From the NCBI RefSeq assembly GCF_007625115.1, contig NZ_VMNH01000004.1, forward strand, positions 186,001 to 250,000: 64,000 bases of DNA. The letters are read 5' to 3'. The stretch comes from Sedimenticola selenatireducens (GTDB taxonomy: Bacteria > Pseudomonadota > Gammaproteobacteria > Chromatiales > Chromatiaceae). The first letter of the stretch is position 1; the number at the start of each line of letters is the position of its first letter. Below the pieces are notes generated by a model, which was not told the DNA's origin, made no database searches, and saw only the letters and a list, made by a program, of their open reading frames with translations. A program made the translations under genes and the position numbers. Below, piece after piece: positions 50,039 through 60,067 of this stretch.

Positions 50039-52213
50039 ATGACAGCACGTACACAGATTGGCGGCCTACAGATAGCCAATGTAATCAAAGAGTTAGTTGA
50101 CAACCAGATCGCACCTGGAACCGGCATAGCCCCCGAAGCCTTCTGGAATCAACTGGAACAGATCATCGCCGATCTAGGACCGAAAAACCGTGCCCTGCTT
50201 GCGAAACGGGAAGAACTACAAAAACAGATCGACGCGTGGCACCAACAGCATGCCGGCCAACCGCTGGACGCTGCAGCCTATAAGGCTTTTTTGATGGAGA
50301 TCGGCTACCTCTTGCCTGAAGTGGGCGATTTCACTATCGAAACCGACAATGTCGATCCTGAAATTGCCGAGATGGCCGGCCCCCAGCTTGTAGTCCCGAT
50401 CAACAATGCGCGCTACGCATTGAACGCCACCAACGCCCGCTGGGGTAGCCTGTATGATGCCCTCTATGGCACCGATGCCATTGAGCAGAGCGGTGACTTG
50501 GCGATCACCTCCGGTTACAACCCAGCGCGAGGCGCTAAAGTCATCGAAGCCGCCCGAGAGCTGCTCGACGAAGCCGTTCCACTGGCACAGGGCAGTCACA
50601 AACAGGCGACTGGATACAAAATCACTGGCGGAAAGCTCAACGTTACACTGAGTGATGGCAACAGCACGGGTCTGGCACAACCGGAAAAGCTGGCAGGCTT
50701 CACAGGCGGAGCCGCTGCACCCAATGTCATTCTGCTTAAAAATAACGGCCTGCACATTGAAATTCAGATCGATCGCACTTCTATGATTGGCAAAGACGAT
50801 CCTGCTGGCATCAATGATCTGATCATGGAAGCGGCGATTACCACCATTCAAGACTGTGAAGACTCAGTGACCGCCGTTGATGCGGAAGACAAGGCGATTG
50901 TCTACAGCAACATGCTGGGCCTGATCAAAGGTGATCTGACGGCGGATATGGAGAAAGGTGGCAAGACCATCACCCGCGCACTGAACAAAGACCGCACCTA
51001 CCAGACCGTCGATGGCGGCAGCCTCACCCTGCCGGGTCGTAGCCTGCTGTTTATCCGTAATGTCGGTCATCTGATGACCAACGAAGCCATCTTGGACAAG
51101 AACGGAGACGAGATCCCGGAAGGCATCATGGATGGCATGATGACTGCCCTGATTGCCCTGCATGATCTGAAAGGCGACGGCCAGTACAGCAACAGCCGCA
51201 AAGGCAGTATCTATATCGTAAAACCAAAAATGCATGGCCCCGAAGAGGTCGCCTTCACCTGCGAACTGTTCAGTCGCATTGAAGATGCCCTTGGACTGGC
51301 CCGCAACACCATGAAGGTCGGCATCATGGACGAAGAGCGTCGCACCACGGTAAACCTGAAGGCCTGTATCCATGCTGCCAAAGAACGCGTGGTCTTTATC
51401 AACACTGGCTTCCTGGATCGAACCGGTGACGAGATTCACACCAGCATGGAAGCCGGCCCAGTTGCCCGTAAAGAGCAGATGAAACAGCTCCCCTGGATCA
51501 AGGCCTATGAAGATTGGAACGTCGACAACGGCCTGCGTTGCGGCCTGCGCGGCAAGGCTCAGATCGGCAAAGGCATGTGGGCCATTCCCGATCAGATGGC
51601 CAACATGCTTGAAGCCAAGATCGCCCATCCACTGGCCGGTGCCAACACCGCCTGGGTCCCCTCACCTACTGCCGCCACACTGCATGCTACCCATTATCAC
51701 AAAGTGAATGTGGCCGAGCGTCAGAACGAACTGGCATCACGAAAGATGGCCAGCCTGGATGAGATTCTGCAGATTCCCTTAAAGGGCGACCAGGTCTACA
51801 GCGCAGAAGAGATACAACAAGAGTTGGACAACAATGCTCAGGGCATCTTAGGTTACGTGGTGCGTTGGATCGACCAGGGCGTCGGCTGCTCCAAGGTGCC
51901 GGATATCAATAACGTCGGCCTGATGGAAGATCGCGCCACCCTGCGTATCTCCAGCCAGCACATTGCCAACTGGCTGCGGCATGGTATCTGTTCAGAAGCG
52001 CAGGTGATGGCGACCTTCAAGCGTATGGCACCCATTGTGGATGGTCAGAATGCCGGCGATCCCAACTACCGCAACATGGCCCCCGATTTTGACGGCGTGG
52101 CCTTTGCCGCTGCCTGCGACCTGGTGTTCAAAGGCTGTGAACAGCCCAGTGGTTATACCGAGCCAGTACTGCATGCCCGCCGCCGTGAAGCCAAGGCGAA
52201 GTATGGCCAGTAA
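50039..52213 (+). CDS. glcB: Malate synthase G
   Basis: This 724-residue enzyme condenses glyoxylate and acetyl-CoA to malate. The length equals that of E. coli GlcB (723), and the whole sequence follows the malate synthase G pattern: [21 protein letters not shown] in the N-terminal clasp region, [17 protein letters not shown] in the barrel with the catalytic Arg, [18 protein letters not shown] and the terminal [16 protein letters not shown]. Its partner isocitrate lyase is not in the window. Convergent with pckA, with a strong terminator between. Together they suit growth on acetate or fatty acids. Confidence 0.97.
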   Translation: MTARTQIGGLQIANVIKELVDNQIAPGTGIAPEAFWNQLEQIIADLGPKNRALLAKREELQKQIDAWHQQHAGQPLDAAAYKAFLMEIGYLLPEVGDFTIETDNVDPEIAEMAGPQLVVPINNARYALNATNARWGSLYDALYGTDAIEQSGDLAITSGYNPARGAKVIEAARELLDEAVPLAQGSHKQATGYKITGGKLNVTLSDGNSTGLAQPEKLAGFTGGAAAPNVILLKNNGLHIEIQIDRTSMIGKDDPAGINDLIMEAAITTIQDCEDSVTAVDAEDKAIVYSNMLGLIKGDLTADMEKGGKTITRALNKDRTYQTVDGGSLTLPGRSLLFIRNVGHLMTNEAILDKNGDEIPEGIMDGMMTALIALHDLKGDGQYSNSRKGSIYIVKPKMHGPEEVAFTCELFSRIEDALGLARNTMKVGIMDEERRTTVNLKACIHAAKERVVFINTGFLDRTGDEIHTSMEAGPVARKEQMKQLPWIKAYEDWNVDNGLRCGLRGKAQIGKGMWAIPDQMANMLEAKIAHPLAGANTAWVPSPTAATLHATHYHKVNVAERQNELASRKMASLDEILQIPLKGDQVYSAEEIQQELDNNAQGILGYVVRWIDQGVGCSKVPDINNVGLMEDRATLRISSQHIANWLRHGICSEAQVMATFKRMAPIVDGQNAGDPNYRNMAPDFDGVAFAAACDLVFKGCEQPSGYTEPVLHARRREAKAKYGQ

Positions 52214-52243
52214 CGATAAACAGGGTCGTAACTGACCGCTAAA

Positions 52244-52278
52244 AAAGAAACGCCCGTCGATGACGGGCGTTTCTTTTT
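52244..52278. terminator. Bidirectional rho-independent terminator between glcB and pckA
   Basis: A 15-bp perfect stem (AAAGAAACGCCCGTC with its complement, loop GAT) runs 52244-52276, followed by T residues on the plus strand and preceded by A residues that give a T-tract on the minus strand. It lies between the convergent stops of glcB and pckA and should end both transcripts. Confidence 0.92.
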
Positions 52279-52318
52279 ATGCCTGCACGCCAACCCTAAA
52301 GATTGGCGTCAACACTAT

Positions 52319-53938
52319 CTAGTCAATCTGAGGACCGGCCGCCACCAGGCGCTTGCCTTCGGCGGTATCCGTATAGCGACCAAAGTTCTCGGCAAACAGA
52401 TAAGCCAGATCCTGCGCCTTGCGATCCCACTCCTCGCCATCACTGTAGGTATCACGAGGATCCAGGATGCCACTGTCACAACCCGGCAATGCTGTTGGCA
52501 CTTCGAGATTAAATACAGGAATACTCTTGGTTGGTGCACTCTCGATGGAACCATCCAGGATGGCGTCAATGATTGCGCGGGTATCTTTGATGGAGATTCG
52601 CTTGCCAGAACCGTTCCAGCCCGTATTAACCAGATAGGCGCTCGCACCCACCGTCACCATACGTTTGACCAACTCCTTGGCATACTTGGTGGGGTGTAAT
52701 TTCAGGAATGCCGCACCGAAACAGGCCGAGAAGGTTGGGGTCGGCTCAGTGATACCACGCTCGGTACCCGCCAACTTGGCGGTGAAACCCGACAGGAAGT
52801 GATACTCGGTCTGATCAGGGGTCAACTTGGAAACCGGCGGCAACACACCAAAGGCATCAGCAGTAAGGAAGATCACTTTCTGTGCATGACCTGCCGCAGA
52901 GACGGGCTTAACAATATTCTCAATATGATAGATGGGGTAGCTGACCCGAGTATTTTCAGTACTGGAACCATCACTGAAGTCGATCTTACCTTCAGCATCT
53001 ACTGCAACATTTTCCAGCAGGGCATCCCGCTTAATCGCGTTATAGATATCCGGCTCATTCTCTTTACTGAGATTGATTGTCTTTGCATAACAGCCACCTT
53101 CAAAATTAAAGATGCCATCATCATCCCAACCATGCTCATCATCACCGATCAAAGCCCGCTTCGGATCCGCTGACAAGGTGGTCTTACCCGTACCCGAGAG
53201 ACCGAAGAAGATCGCCACATCCCCCTTTTCACCCACATTGGCCGAGCAGTGCATGGAGGCAATACCGCGCAGCGGCAACAGGAAGTTCATCACCGAGAAC
53301 ATACCCTTCTTCATCTCACCGCCGTACCAGGTGCCGCCAATCAGCTGCATCTTCTCGGTCATGTTGAAGGTTACAAAGTTCTCACTATTGAGGCCCTGAC
53401 GCTCCCAGTTGGGATTGGTCACCTTGGCACCGTTCAGCACGACAAAATCGGGCTTAAAGTTTTCCAGTTCCTCGTCACTGGGACGGATAAACATATTCTT
53501 CACGAAGTGTGCTTGCCAAGCCACTTCGGTAATAATGCGTACACCCAGACGGGTATTTACATTGGCGCCACAGTAGGCATCAACAACAAACAGCCGTTTA
53601 TTGGAGAGCTGTTTTGTCACCAGATCTTTTAACTCTTCCCAGGTCTCCTGGGAGAGGGTCTTATTGTCATTCTTGCCTTGATGTGACCACCAGAGGGTAT
53701 CCTCGGTCATCGCGTCACTGACAATATATTTATCTTTTGGAGATCGGCCGGTAAAGATACCGGTATCGACGGACACAGCGCCCAATTCGGTCACAACCCC
53801 TTTCTCATAACCCTCAAGGTCAGGGCGGGTCTCCTCCTCAAACAACAGTTCGTAGGATGGGTTGTATACAATTTCAGCAACATCGTTGATGCCATACTGG
53901 CTGAGGTCAACTTTTGCTGCAAGGTCACTGGTAGCCAT
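52319..53938 (-). CDS. pckA: Phosphoenolpyruvate carboxykinase (ATP)
   Basis: This 539-residue enzyme converts oxaloacetate to PEP with ATP, the entry to gluconeogenesis. Diagnostic motifs are the kinase loop [16 protein letters not shown], the metal-binding [22 protein letters not shown] and the site around [14 protein letters not shown]. Length fits the ATP-dependent type (about 540). The start is the ATG at 53938 or a GTG two codons earlier, both behind AGGAGAGAG. A long leader (over 400 bp) with inverted repeats lies upstream. Convergent with glcB. Confidence 0.97.
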   Translation of the reverse strand: MATSDLAAKVDLSQYGINDVAEIVYNPSYELLFEEETRPDLEGYEKGVVTELGAVSVDTGIFTGRSPKDKYIVSDAMTEDTLWWSHQGKNDNKTLSQETWEELKDLVTKQLSNKRLFVVDAYCGANVNTRLGVRIITEVAWQAHFVKNMFIRPSDEELENFKPDFVVLNGAKVTNPNWERQGLNSENFVTFNMTEKMQLIGGTWYGGEMKKGMFSVMNFLLPLRGIASMHCSANVGEKGDVAIFFGLSGTGKTTLSADPKRALIGDDEHGWDDDGIFNFEGGCYAKTINLSKENEPDIYNAIKRDALLENVAVDAEGKIDFSDGSSTENTRVSYPIYHIENIVKPVSAAGHAQKVIFLTADAFGVLPPVSKLTPDQTEYHFLSGFTAKLAGTERGITEPTPTFSACFGAAFLKLHPTKYAKELVKRMVTVGASAYLVNTGWNGSGKRISIKDTRAIIDAILDGSIESAPTKSIPVFNLEVPTALPGCDSGILDPRDTYSDGEEWDRKAQDLAYLFAENFGRYTDTAEGKRLVAAGPQID

Positions 53939-54453
53939 ATCCACTTCTCTCTCCTGGAAAGTTTAAAAAATAAGTCTCGGTATTCATTCCAGTTGGGTCT
54001 TCGGCATTCCTTCCACCGAACCCCACCGTTATTTCAAACGATGCGCCATAATCACCGTTAAATGTACGGTATTCTGGCTACAGTCAGCACTAATCGCTCA
54101 AAACTGAAAATACCATCGAATGCTTTATGGCCACATCAAACCGCATCTAATTGATATTTTTATAAAAAAACGCCGAAAAACAAAACCCCACACCGCATAA
54201 GCACGGATCTTATGCAGCGCCCACCTTGGGGCATAAGAACTTCATTACCCAATGACGGTAGTACTGGCTAATTTCTTTATATAAACGATAAGCCCTCTTT
54301 ATAGGACCATTATGTTATACCCGTCGACCAGGGGCAACCAGTTGATTAAACATAACGAAACAGACTAATCGCATAGCCTTTGATTCTTATGTGATTTAAT
54401 GCACAGCCCCTATACTTTACCCTCACCTGATCACTCACCAGGAAGGGATGAAC
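53939..54453. other. Intergenic region upstream of pckA
   Basis: No gene is supported in these 515 bp. It holds the leftward pckA promoter and leader and the rightward promoter of the YdeN-like gene. It contains three GCATAAG elements (see 54195-54237). A short minus-strand frame overlapping the YdeN-like gene is only its shadow. Confidence 0.6.
54195..54237. repeat. Alternating GCATAAG inverted repeats in the pckA upstream region
   Basis: GCATAAG (54195-54201) and CTTATGC (54209-54215) form one hairpin-like inverted repeat. The same CTTATGC can instead pair with a second GCATAAG (54231-54237), where inner GCCC and GGGG also face each other. The structures exclude each other. They could be a pair of protein-binding sites or an RNA switch in the pckA leader, about 260-300 bp before its start codon. 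Confidence 0.4.
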
Positions 54454-55041
54454 ATGAATAGAAGCGACCCAATTCACTACATTATCGTCCCGGGCTATCA
54501 GAATTCTGGCCCCGATCACTGGCAGACGCTTTGGGAGAAACGGCTTCTCAACAGCCGCCGAAACCAGCCCAGCAGTTGGGATCATCCCGAACATGATGAC
54601 TGGGTCATCGCACTCAACAGGGCCGTAGACAGCACCACAGACCCTATCATCTTCATCGCCCACAGCCTAGGCACCATCACCGTAGCTGAATGGGCCCGCC
54701 AATATGCCTCTGACAGGATTATAGGTGCCTTACTTGTCGCCATCCCCGACGTACAACGACCGGATTTACCAGAAGTCATACAGGGGTTTTCCAACCCAAT
54801 ACTCGAGCCACTCCCCTTCCCCGCAATCGCCGTATTGAGTAACAATGATCCCTACGCTGCCTTATCAAGGGGACGCCTGCTAGCAGAACGCTTCGGTGCA
54901 CAGATACAAGAGATCGGCAACTATGGGCATATCAACCATGAATCAGGGCTCGGCGAATGGGAAATCGGGTTAAAATGGCTCGACCAACTTATTCAGTTCA
55001 ATACTCAGCAACACCAATCAGGGAAAACCAGGACGGGATAA
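54454..55041 (+). CDS. Alpha/beta hydrolase, RBBP9/YdeN family
   Basis: This 195-residue serine hydrolase opens with the family motif IIVPGYQNSGPDHWQTLWE. The nucleophile Ser is in FIAHSLGTITVAEWA, the acidic residue probably in SNNDPYAA and the catalytic His in GHINHESGLGEW. The physiological substrate of YdeN-like hydrolases is unclear. I use the ATG at 54454, six bases after GGAAGGG; an ATG two codons earlier sits directly on that site. It stands alone. Confidence 0.9.
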   Translation: MNRSDPIHYIIVPGYQNSGPDHWQTLWEKRLLNSRRNQPSSWDHPEHDDWVIALNRAVDSTTDPIIFIAHSLGTITVAEWARQYASDRIIGALLVAIPDVQRPDLPEVIQGFSNPILEPLPFPAIAVLSNNDPYAALSRGRLLAERFGAQIQEIGNYGHINHESGLGEWEIGLKWLDQLIQFNTQQHQSGKTRTG

Positions 55042-55135
55042 ACCCTATAGGGTGGCCCTTCTTCTTGTACTGTCTACTTGGCTTACATTGATTGCAGATA
55101 GATTTTTTGCGGCCGAAATAATGCAAAAAGAAACA

Positions 55136-55144
55136 GGGGGGGGG
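55136..55144 (+). repeat. Homopolymeric tract of nine G
   Basis: A run of nine G lies in the 274-bp gap between the YdeN-like hydrolase and the EF-hand/M23 gene, 172 bp upstream of the latter. Such tracts can slip during replication. Nothing shows it is functional. Confidence 0.75.
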
Positions 55145-55315
55145 AATCGAATTAAAACTGCTTACAAGAAGTATACTGACCAACTTATTATTCTTGTGGT
55201 TAAACTATAAAGATGGGGTCCCGATAAGCCGATCCAGTATCCCCTAATCAAGATCATGGCAACCCGTAAAAAATAGTCTACTGTTTGAGTAGCGTACAAC
55301 AACAAGGTCAACCAG

Positions 55316-56326
55316 ATGCGCAATTCACAAACCGGATTACATTCAGCTCGCATTCTCCTGTTTGCCATGATCGGAACAGTAATAACCTACCAAACTGTTG
55401 CCTTCGCTCAGAATAGATCCGCAAGTGTCATGGAGAAACTGGATAAGGATCAGGACGGCAAGATCAGCCGCAAAGAGTGGCGTAAAAAAAATATTTTTGC
55501 TGAAGTCGATCTGGATAAAGACGGCTCCATTTCACTGAATGAACTAAAACAACGCTTTGGTGAAACCGAAGAGAGCAATAACGAAGACCGACCTGACCCT
55601 GTTTCCATGGCCGCTATTCGTCGCTCCAAACTCGATGATGTCATACACCAAAAGAGTCGCGGACTGTTTGAGACAGGGCTTAAGCCCATCTGGCGTGATG
55701 ATGTGATCTGTCGCGGCATTGATGAGTGGTATGGAAAGGATTACACACCGGTAAGACCAAAAGAATCCTATCACGGCGGAATTGACCTGCCCGCCCCCTT
55801 TGGCACACCGGTATTGGCCATCATGGATGGTGAAGTGATCGCCCTTTATGAAGGCAAGAAGAACCCTCGGGGTATCGAAGTGGTTCTACGCCACACCCCG
55901 GAAGAGAGCGGCCTGCCGTTCTACCTATACTCTCGCTATACCCACTTCGACAGTATGCCGAAGTTGATAAAAGGGCAGCAGATAAAAATGGGGGAGGTTA
56001 TTGGCGAGACAGGTAATACCGGTGTACAGGGTTGTGAATTAAAAGGAATACCCTGTAAACGCCCCCGTCGATCGGTAACACACTACGACATCCTCTACTC
56101 AATCAGTGAAAAATACTACGACACTGGCAATATATTGGTTCCCTTTGAGGCTCACTGGATGGATCCGATCGCCCTGTACCGAAAACAGCCTCCGTTTGAC
56201 TCACACTCAATGCGGGCGCTACCGGAGGTAGAAAAAATGATTGCCATTTCATACAAACTGGACAGTGGCGAATACTATCCCGCCGATACCAAAATGATCT
56301 GGCCCTATAGCTGCAGAAAAAAGTAA
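55316..56326 (+). CDS. EF-hand and M23 peptidase-like secreted protein
   Basis: This 336-residue protein has a signal peptide (cut near AFAQ), an EF-hand pair (DKDQDGKISRKE and DLDKDGSISLNE, about residues 42-80, both with intact Ca-ligand spacing) and an M23/LytM-like domain (about 145-265). The first zinc motif HGGID gives His153 and Asp157, and His210 (YTHFDS) fits the catalytic His. The usual final HxH reads HYD (His256, Asp258), so one zinc ligand is Asp. A cysteine-containing insert (GCELKGIPCKRPRR) precedes it. It may be a calcium-regulated peptidoglycan hydrolase or a catalytically altered relative. Confidence 0.85.
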   Translation: MRNSQTGLHSARILLFAMIGTVITYQTVAFAQNRSASVMEKLDKDQDGKISRKEWRKKNIFAEVDLDKDGSISLNELKQRFGETEESNNEDRPDPVSMAAIRRSKLDDVIHQKSRGLFETGLKPIWRDDVICRGIDEWYGKDYTPVRPKESYHGGIDLPAPFGTPVLAIMDGEVIALYEGKKNPRGIEVVLRHTPEESGLPFYLYSRYTHFDSMPKLIKGQQIKMGEVIGETGNTGVQGCELKGIPCKRPRRSVTHYDILYSISEKYYDTGNILVPFEAHWMDPIALYRKQPPFDSHSMRALPEVEKMIAISYKLDSGEYYPADTKMIWPYSCRKK

Positions 56327-56365
56327 CTATAGACTTCGCTAGCATTTTGATGGCATGGACACATC

Positions 56366-57670
56366 ATGAAGCACATCTGGCCACGTCTTTACCAAAGAAT
56401 ACGCAATAGCATCCAGGTTGAATCGGATGAAGTACAGGCCCTCCTCTGGTCATTCAGCTATTTCTTTGCCTTGCTCTGCAGTTATTACATTATCCGCCCC
56501 ATGCGAGATGAGATGGGCATCCTGGGGGGCGTTGAAAATCTGCAGTGGCTCTTCACGGGCACCCTGTTGGCCATGACGGCGGCGATTCCTTTATTCGGCT
56601 GGGTCAGTTCACGCTTTCCACGCCGGCAGTTCCTTCCCTATGTCTACCTATTTTTCATCGGATCACTGTTGCTGTTTTACGCCCTGATGAATGAGCAAAA
56701 CATTTCGATATACATGGCACGGACCTTTTTCATCTGGGCCAGTGTATTCAATCTGTTTGTTGTCTCAGTCTTCTGGAGCTTCATGGCCGATATCTACAGC
56801 AATGCGCAGGCCCGTCGACTGTTTGGTTTTATTGCAGCAGGTGGGACCGTAGGCGCTCTTGCCGGCCCGGCCATTACCACACTGCTGGTTGAACCGATCG
56901 GTCCCAGAAATCTGCTGTTAATCTCTGCACTCTTTCTCTCATGGGCGATTCTCTGCATCATCCGGCTATCACGCTGGTCTAAAACACAATCTCCCGAGCC
57001 AACTGACGCCACGAAAAATGTAGAGGAAGAGGCCATTGGCGGGAGTATCTGGGACGGTATACGACTGGTCATCCGGTCACCTTATCTACTGGGGATCTGC
57101 CTATTGATGTTGCTCTTCACCACATTAGCAACATTTCTGTACCTGATGCAGGCACAGATCATTCGAGATGCCCTGGTTGATTCAGCTCAACGCACAGCAC
57201 TGTTTGCCCAAATAGATCTGGCAGTCAACGCACTCACCCTCATACTGCAACTATTCCTCACCAGCCGACTGATAAAGTGGCTCAATCTACCCGTTGTACT
57301 GGCACTTATTCCACTTTTGCTTGCCATAGGATTCATACTGTTGGGATTTGCACCCATACTATCCCTGTTAATTATCGTCCAGGTGATACGTCGGGCAGGC
57401 AACTACGCCATCATGCGTCCGGCCCGGGAGATGCTCTATGTAGTACTCAGCAAAGAGGAGAAGTATAAGGCAAAAAATGTCATCGACACGGTTGTTTACC
57501 GAACAGGTGATGCCGTCAGTGCCTGGATCTACAGTGGCATGCGCACCCTGGGTATCAGCCTGTCTGGGATTGCATTCATTGCAGTACCACTGGCACTAGT
57601 ATGGGCATGGGTCGCCTACAAGCTCGGCAGAGAACAGCAAATAAAGGCTGAAGTGGCCCACGTTAAATGA
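56366..57670 (+). CDS. MFS protein related to Npt/ATP-ADP-translocase-like transporters
   Basis: This 434-residue membrane protein has 10-12 TMs. Its start, EVQALLWSFSYFFALLCSYYIIRPMRDE, and RRAGNYAIMRPAREMLYVVLSKEEKYKAKNVIDTVVYRTGD in the second half are characteristic of the free-living-bacterial relatives of the nucleotide transporter (NTT/TLC) family within MFS. The substrate is unknown; nucleotide transport is not implied. It ends 10 bp before the aldo/keto reductase and probably shares its transcript. Confidence 0.88.
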   Translation: MKHIWPRLYQRIRNSIQVESDEVQALLWSFSYFFALLCSYYIIRPMRDEMGILGGVENLQWLFTGTLLAMTAAIPLFGWVSSRFPRRQFLPYVYLFFIGSLLLFYALMNEQNISIYMARTFFIWASVFNLFVVSVFWSFMADIYSNAQARRLFGFIAAGGTVGALAGPAITTLLVEPIGPRNLLLISALFLSWAILCIIRLSRWSKTQSPEPTDATKNVEEEAIGGSIWDGIRLVIRSPYLLGICLLMLLFTTLATFLYLMQAQIIRDALVDSAQRTALFAQIDLAVNALTLILQLFLTSRLIKWLNLPVVLALIPLLLAIGFILLGFAPILSLLIIVQVIRRAGNYAIMRPAREMLYVVLSKEEKYKAKNVIDTVVYRTGDAVSAWIYSGMRTLGISLSGIAFIAVPLALVWAWVAYKLGREQQIKAEVAHVK

Positions 57671-57680
57671 GGCAAATAAT

Positions 57681-58607
57681 ATGATTGACAAAAACCTGAT
57701 AAGTCGCCGTCAGTTCATCTATCTCAGTAGTTACTTGGCCGCTGGTCTTGTCCTGCCAATAGAGACATTCGCAGCTGATCAACAGATCTATAAAACTATT
57801 CCAAAGAGTGGAGAACAGCTCCCTGTAATCGGCATGGGCACATCCCGCACCTTTGAAGCACGTAATGACCCTGCTCTGCTTGCTCAACTGCAACAAGTGA
57901 TGCAGACATTTTTTGATCTGGGGGGCGGCATGATCGACTCATCACCCATGTACGGCTCCGCACAGCAAGTCATTGGAACGCTCCTACCAAACATTAAAGG
58001 CGATAAAAAGCTGTTTTCCGCGACCAAGGTCTGGATTGACGGACAGCAGGCGGGTATTGAACAGATGGAAACATCACGCCAGCAATGGGGCATCAAACAG
58101 TTTGATTTGATGCAGATCCACAACCTGGTGGATTGGCAAAACCATCTGGAGACACTTAACCAGCTGAAAACCGATGGGAAGATCCGTTATACCGGTATCA
58201 CCACTTCACATGGCAGATCACACAATCAACTGGAACGTATCCTTAAACAGCATGACTTTGATTTTCTTCAATTGACATACAACATCGGTGACCGCGAGGT
58301 GGAGTCCAATTTATTACCCTTGGCACAAGAACGGGGTATCGCTGTCATCATTAACCGTCCCTATCAGCGTGGCTCACTTTTCCGCCAAGTCAAGGGCAAA
58401 GCACTCCCGGAATGGGCAAAGGAGTTTGACTGCAACAGTTGGGGACAATACTTTCTAAAGTTTGCCGTATCACACCCTGCAGTGACCTGCGCCATACCGG
58501 CTACCACTAAAGCAAAGCATATGATTGACAATATGCAGGCCGGCAAAGGTCGACTACCAAATAAGAAGCAACGCGAAATGATGATCAAGTACCTTGGATC
58601 GATTTAG
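57681..58607 (+). CDS. Tat-exported aldo/keto reductase
   Basis: This 308-residue protein starts with a twin-arginine signal (SRRQFIYLSSYLAAGLVLP) and is thus probably exported folded with its cofactor. The aldo/keto reductase tetrad is visible: Asp and Tyr in MIDSSPMYGSA, Lys in SATKVWI and His in LMQIHNLVDW. NADPH supply in the periplasm would be unusual, which is typical of this exported AKR group and unresolved. It follows the NTT-like transporter gene. Convergent with the redox operon. Confidence 0.9.
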   Translation: MIDKNLISRRQFIYLSSYLAAGLVLPIETFAADQQIYKTIPKSGEQLPVIGMGTSRTFEARNDPALLAQLQQVMQTFFDLGGGMIDSSPMYGSAQQVIGTLLPNIKGDKKLFSATKVWIDGQQAGIEQMETSRQQWGIKQFDLMQIHNLVDWQNHLETLNQLKTDGKIRYTGITTSHGRSHNQLERILKQHDFDFLQLTYNIGDREVESNLLPLAQERGIAVIINRPYQRGSLFRQVKGKALPEWAKEFDCNSWGQYFLKFAVSHPAVTCAIPATTKAKHMIDNMQAGKGRLPNKKQREMMIKYLGSI

Positions 58608-58688
58608 GCTTTTTAAAGAGGGAAGCGTGCGCGCCCTTAGTGACAATATAGACGCCCTAACTATTCTATACTTACTTTATACGCGAGA

Positions 58689-59483
58689 TTAATCATCATG
58701 GTCTCGTCTTCTGTAATTACGCTGATCAAATCCTTCCGAGTTCAGTTGCCGCTGCATTTCGCTTTTATAGCCTCCTGACCGCCAAATTCTTTTGGCTTCA
58801 TCTTCATCACCACTGCGATGGCATTCAGCACAATTTTCATAGTCCCTGATACCCTCTTCAAAATGCTCCTCACGGATTTTTGAACGAGAGTGTTCATGAC
58901 ATCCATAGCAGGTGTATTTCGTATAGTCGTTATTAATATGACAGGTTGCACATTCCGTTGTGTGATCACGGTCAAAACGGAAATACTTGTCGTGCTCGAA
59001 CGTGGCCGGGAGCCATGCATCATTGCTATGACACTGTGCACAGTTACCCGTGATCTTTAGGTGGAACGCATCCCCTGGATTGCTGTGGCAGCTGTCACAC
59101 TGATCCTGTACTGAAGTTTGCAGAAGCTCATGGGAAAACTGTCCAATGGGCCTGAATGGCTGAACACCCTTGTGTTCGCTATGGCACGCAACGCAATCAT
59201 CCTCGACCAACTTCTGATGAAATGCGACATTCTTCTGCTCTTTATCAATTATGACCCCTTTGGTTGTCTTGATACCGATATCAGCGACCGAATGACAGGA
59301 AATGCACTGCTGAGCCGTGCTGCCGATGAAAGGGGTATGGCAGGCAAAGCAGTCGTTTGCAAGTTCAATATGTGCCTCAACAGGTTTTCCCGGACTGATC
59401 ATTAGGTGTGGTGCAAAGATTGCCAACAGAACGAGTACAATCAAGTTCAGCGCAACAATAAAGGTGATTCGTTTTTTATTCAT
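58689..59483 (-). CDS. Octaheme membrane-anchored c-type cytochrome
   Basis: This 264-residue protein has an N-terminal uncleaved-looking hydrophobic anchor (about 5-25) and eight CxxCH haem motifs: CFACH, CISCH, CVACH, CDSCH, CAQCH, CATCH, CYGCH and CAECH. Several additional His residues could be distal ligands, as in cytochrome c3/c7-type domains. The charged tail is rich in Arg and Asp. The ATG at 59483 overlaps the stop of the preceding membrane gene (ATGA); another ATG lies at 59489. It is the last gene of a three-gene redox operon and presumably faces the periplasm. Confidence 0.9.
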   Translation of the reverse strand: MNKKRITFIVALNLIVLVLLAIFAPHLMISPGKPVEAHIELANDCFACHTPFIGSTAQQCISCHSVADIGIKTTKGVIIDKEQKNVAFHQKLVEDDCVACHSEHKGVQPFRPIGQFSHELLQTSVQDQCDSCHSNPGDAFHLKITGNCAQCHSNDAWLPATFEHDKYFRFDRDHTTECATCHINNDYTKYTCYGCHEHSRSKIREEHFEEGIRDYENCAECHRSGDEDEAKRIWRSGGYKSEMQRQLNSEGFDQRNYRRRDHDD

Positions 59484-60058
59484 TTCCATTGCCAGAAAAG
59501 AAAGATGCTAAGAATATGTGTCAAACCCAGTACAGCAAAAGCAAGCGTGATCGGTAAATGAATGGTACGCCACTGCTTCATCAAATCGTAAGTTGTGGCA
59601 TCCCAAAAGAGTTTTTTATCTACTTCTTCAGCAGAAAACCCTTGTTGATTATAAATCTCCTTTTTTTCGGCAAGGAAACGTTTAGAACGATCAAGAAGGT
59701 ATTTACCCGTCATACCACTGATGACGTTAGTTAACATGGCTATCAACGCGAGCCAGGGCAGAATGGCATAAACGTGAATCCCGGCATGTACTAGAATAAA
59801 CAGCGCGCCAATCCATGTCAGGGTTTCGTGTATCGTCAGCAGTGTTTTTGGTTTACCAAAGCTGATCTTTTTTCGCTTGCGTAGTGAGTATATAAATGAC
59901 GAGAGAATCAACAGAGTTCCAGGTATGCCAAGCCAGCGTCCGATCCAGGCAAGTTCAAACTGATGCAATAGGGCATCTGATATGATGGTAGCCAAGATCA
60001 GAGCGCCGAACATCAGCAGGAATGGCATAACTTCTTTTCTTATGAGTGAGCGTTGCAT
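59480..60058 (-). CDS. Predicted diheme b-type membrane cytochrome
   Basis: This 192-residue protein has about five TM helices. Four histidines are placed as two pairs, His77/His91 in one helix and His167/His181 in another, each pair 14 residues apart. That is the layout for two stacked b haems across the membrane, as in NOX/ferric reductases and cytochrome b561-like proteins. A charged loop lies between (about 120-160). I know no exact family. It sits between the FAD/2Fe-2S reductase (9 bp gap) and the octaheme cytochrome (4-bp overlap), so it is probably the transmembrane link between them. Confidence 0.75.
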   Translation of the reverse strand: MQRSLIRKEVMPFLLMFGALILATIISDALLHQFELAWIGRWLGIPGTLLILSSFIYSLRKRKKISFGKPKTLLTIHETLTWIGALFILVHAGIHVYAILPWLALIAMLTNVISGMTGKYLLDRSKRFLAEKKEIYNQQGFSAEEVDKKLFWDATTYDLMKQWRTIHLPITLAFAVLGLTHILSIFLFWQWK

Positions 60059-60067
60059 GATGATTCT

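Noticed and set aside
50216-51628. Long minus-strand open frames opposite glcB (two frames of 211 and 254 codons)
   Set aside because: They lie inside the malate synthase gene, show no protein family features and are typical antisense shadows of a coding region.
55042-55053. ACCCTATAGGGT palindrome as a terminator after the YdeN-like gene
   Set aside because: Only four base pairs around a TATA loop, too weak to call a terminator.
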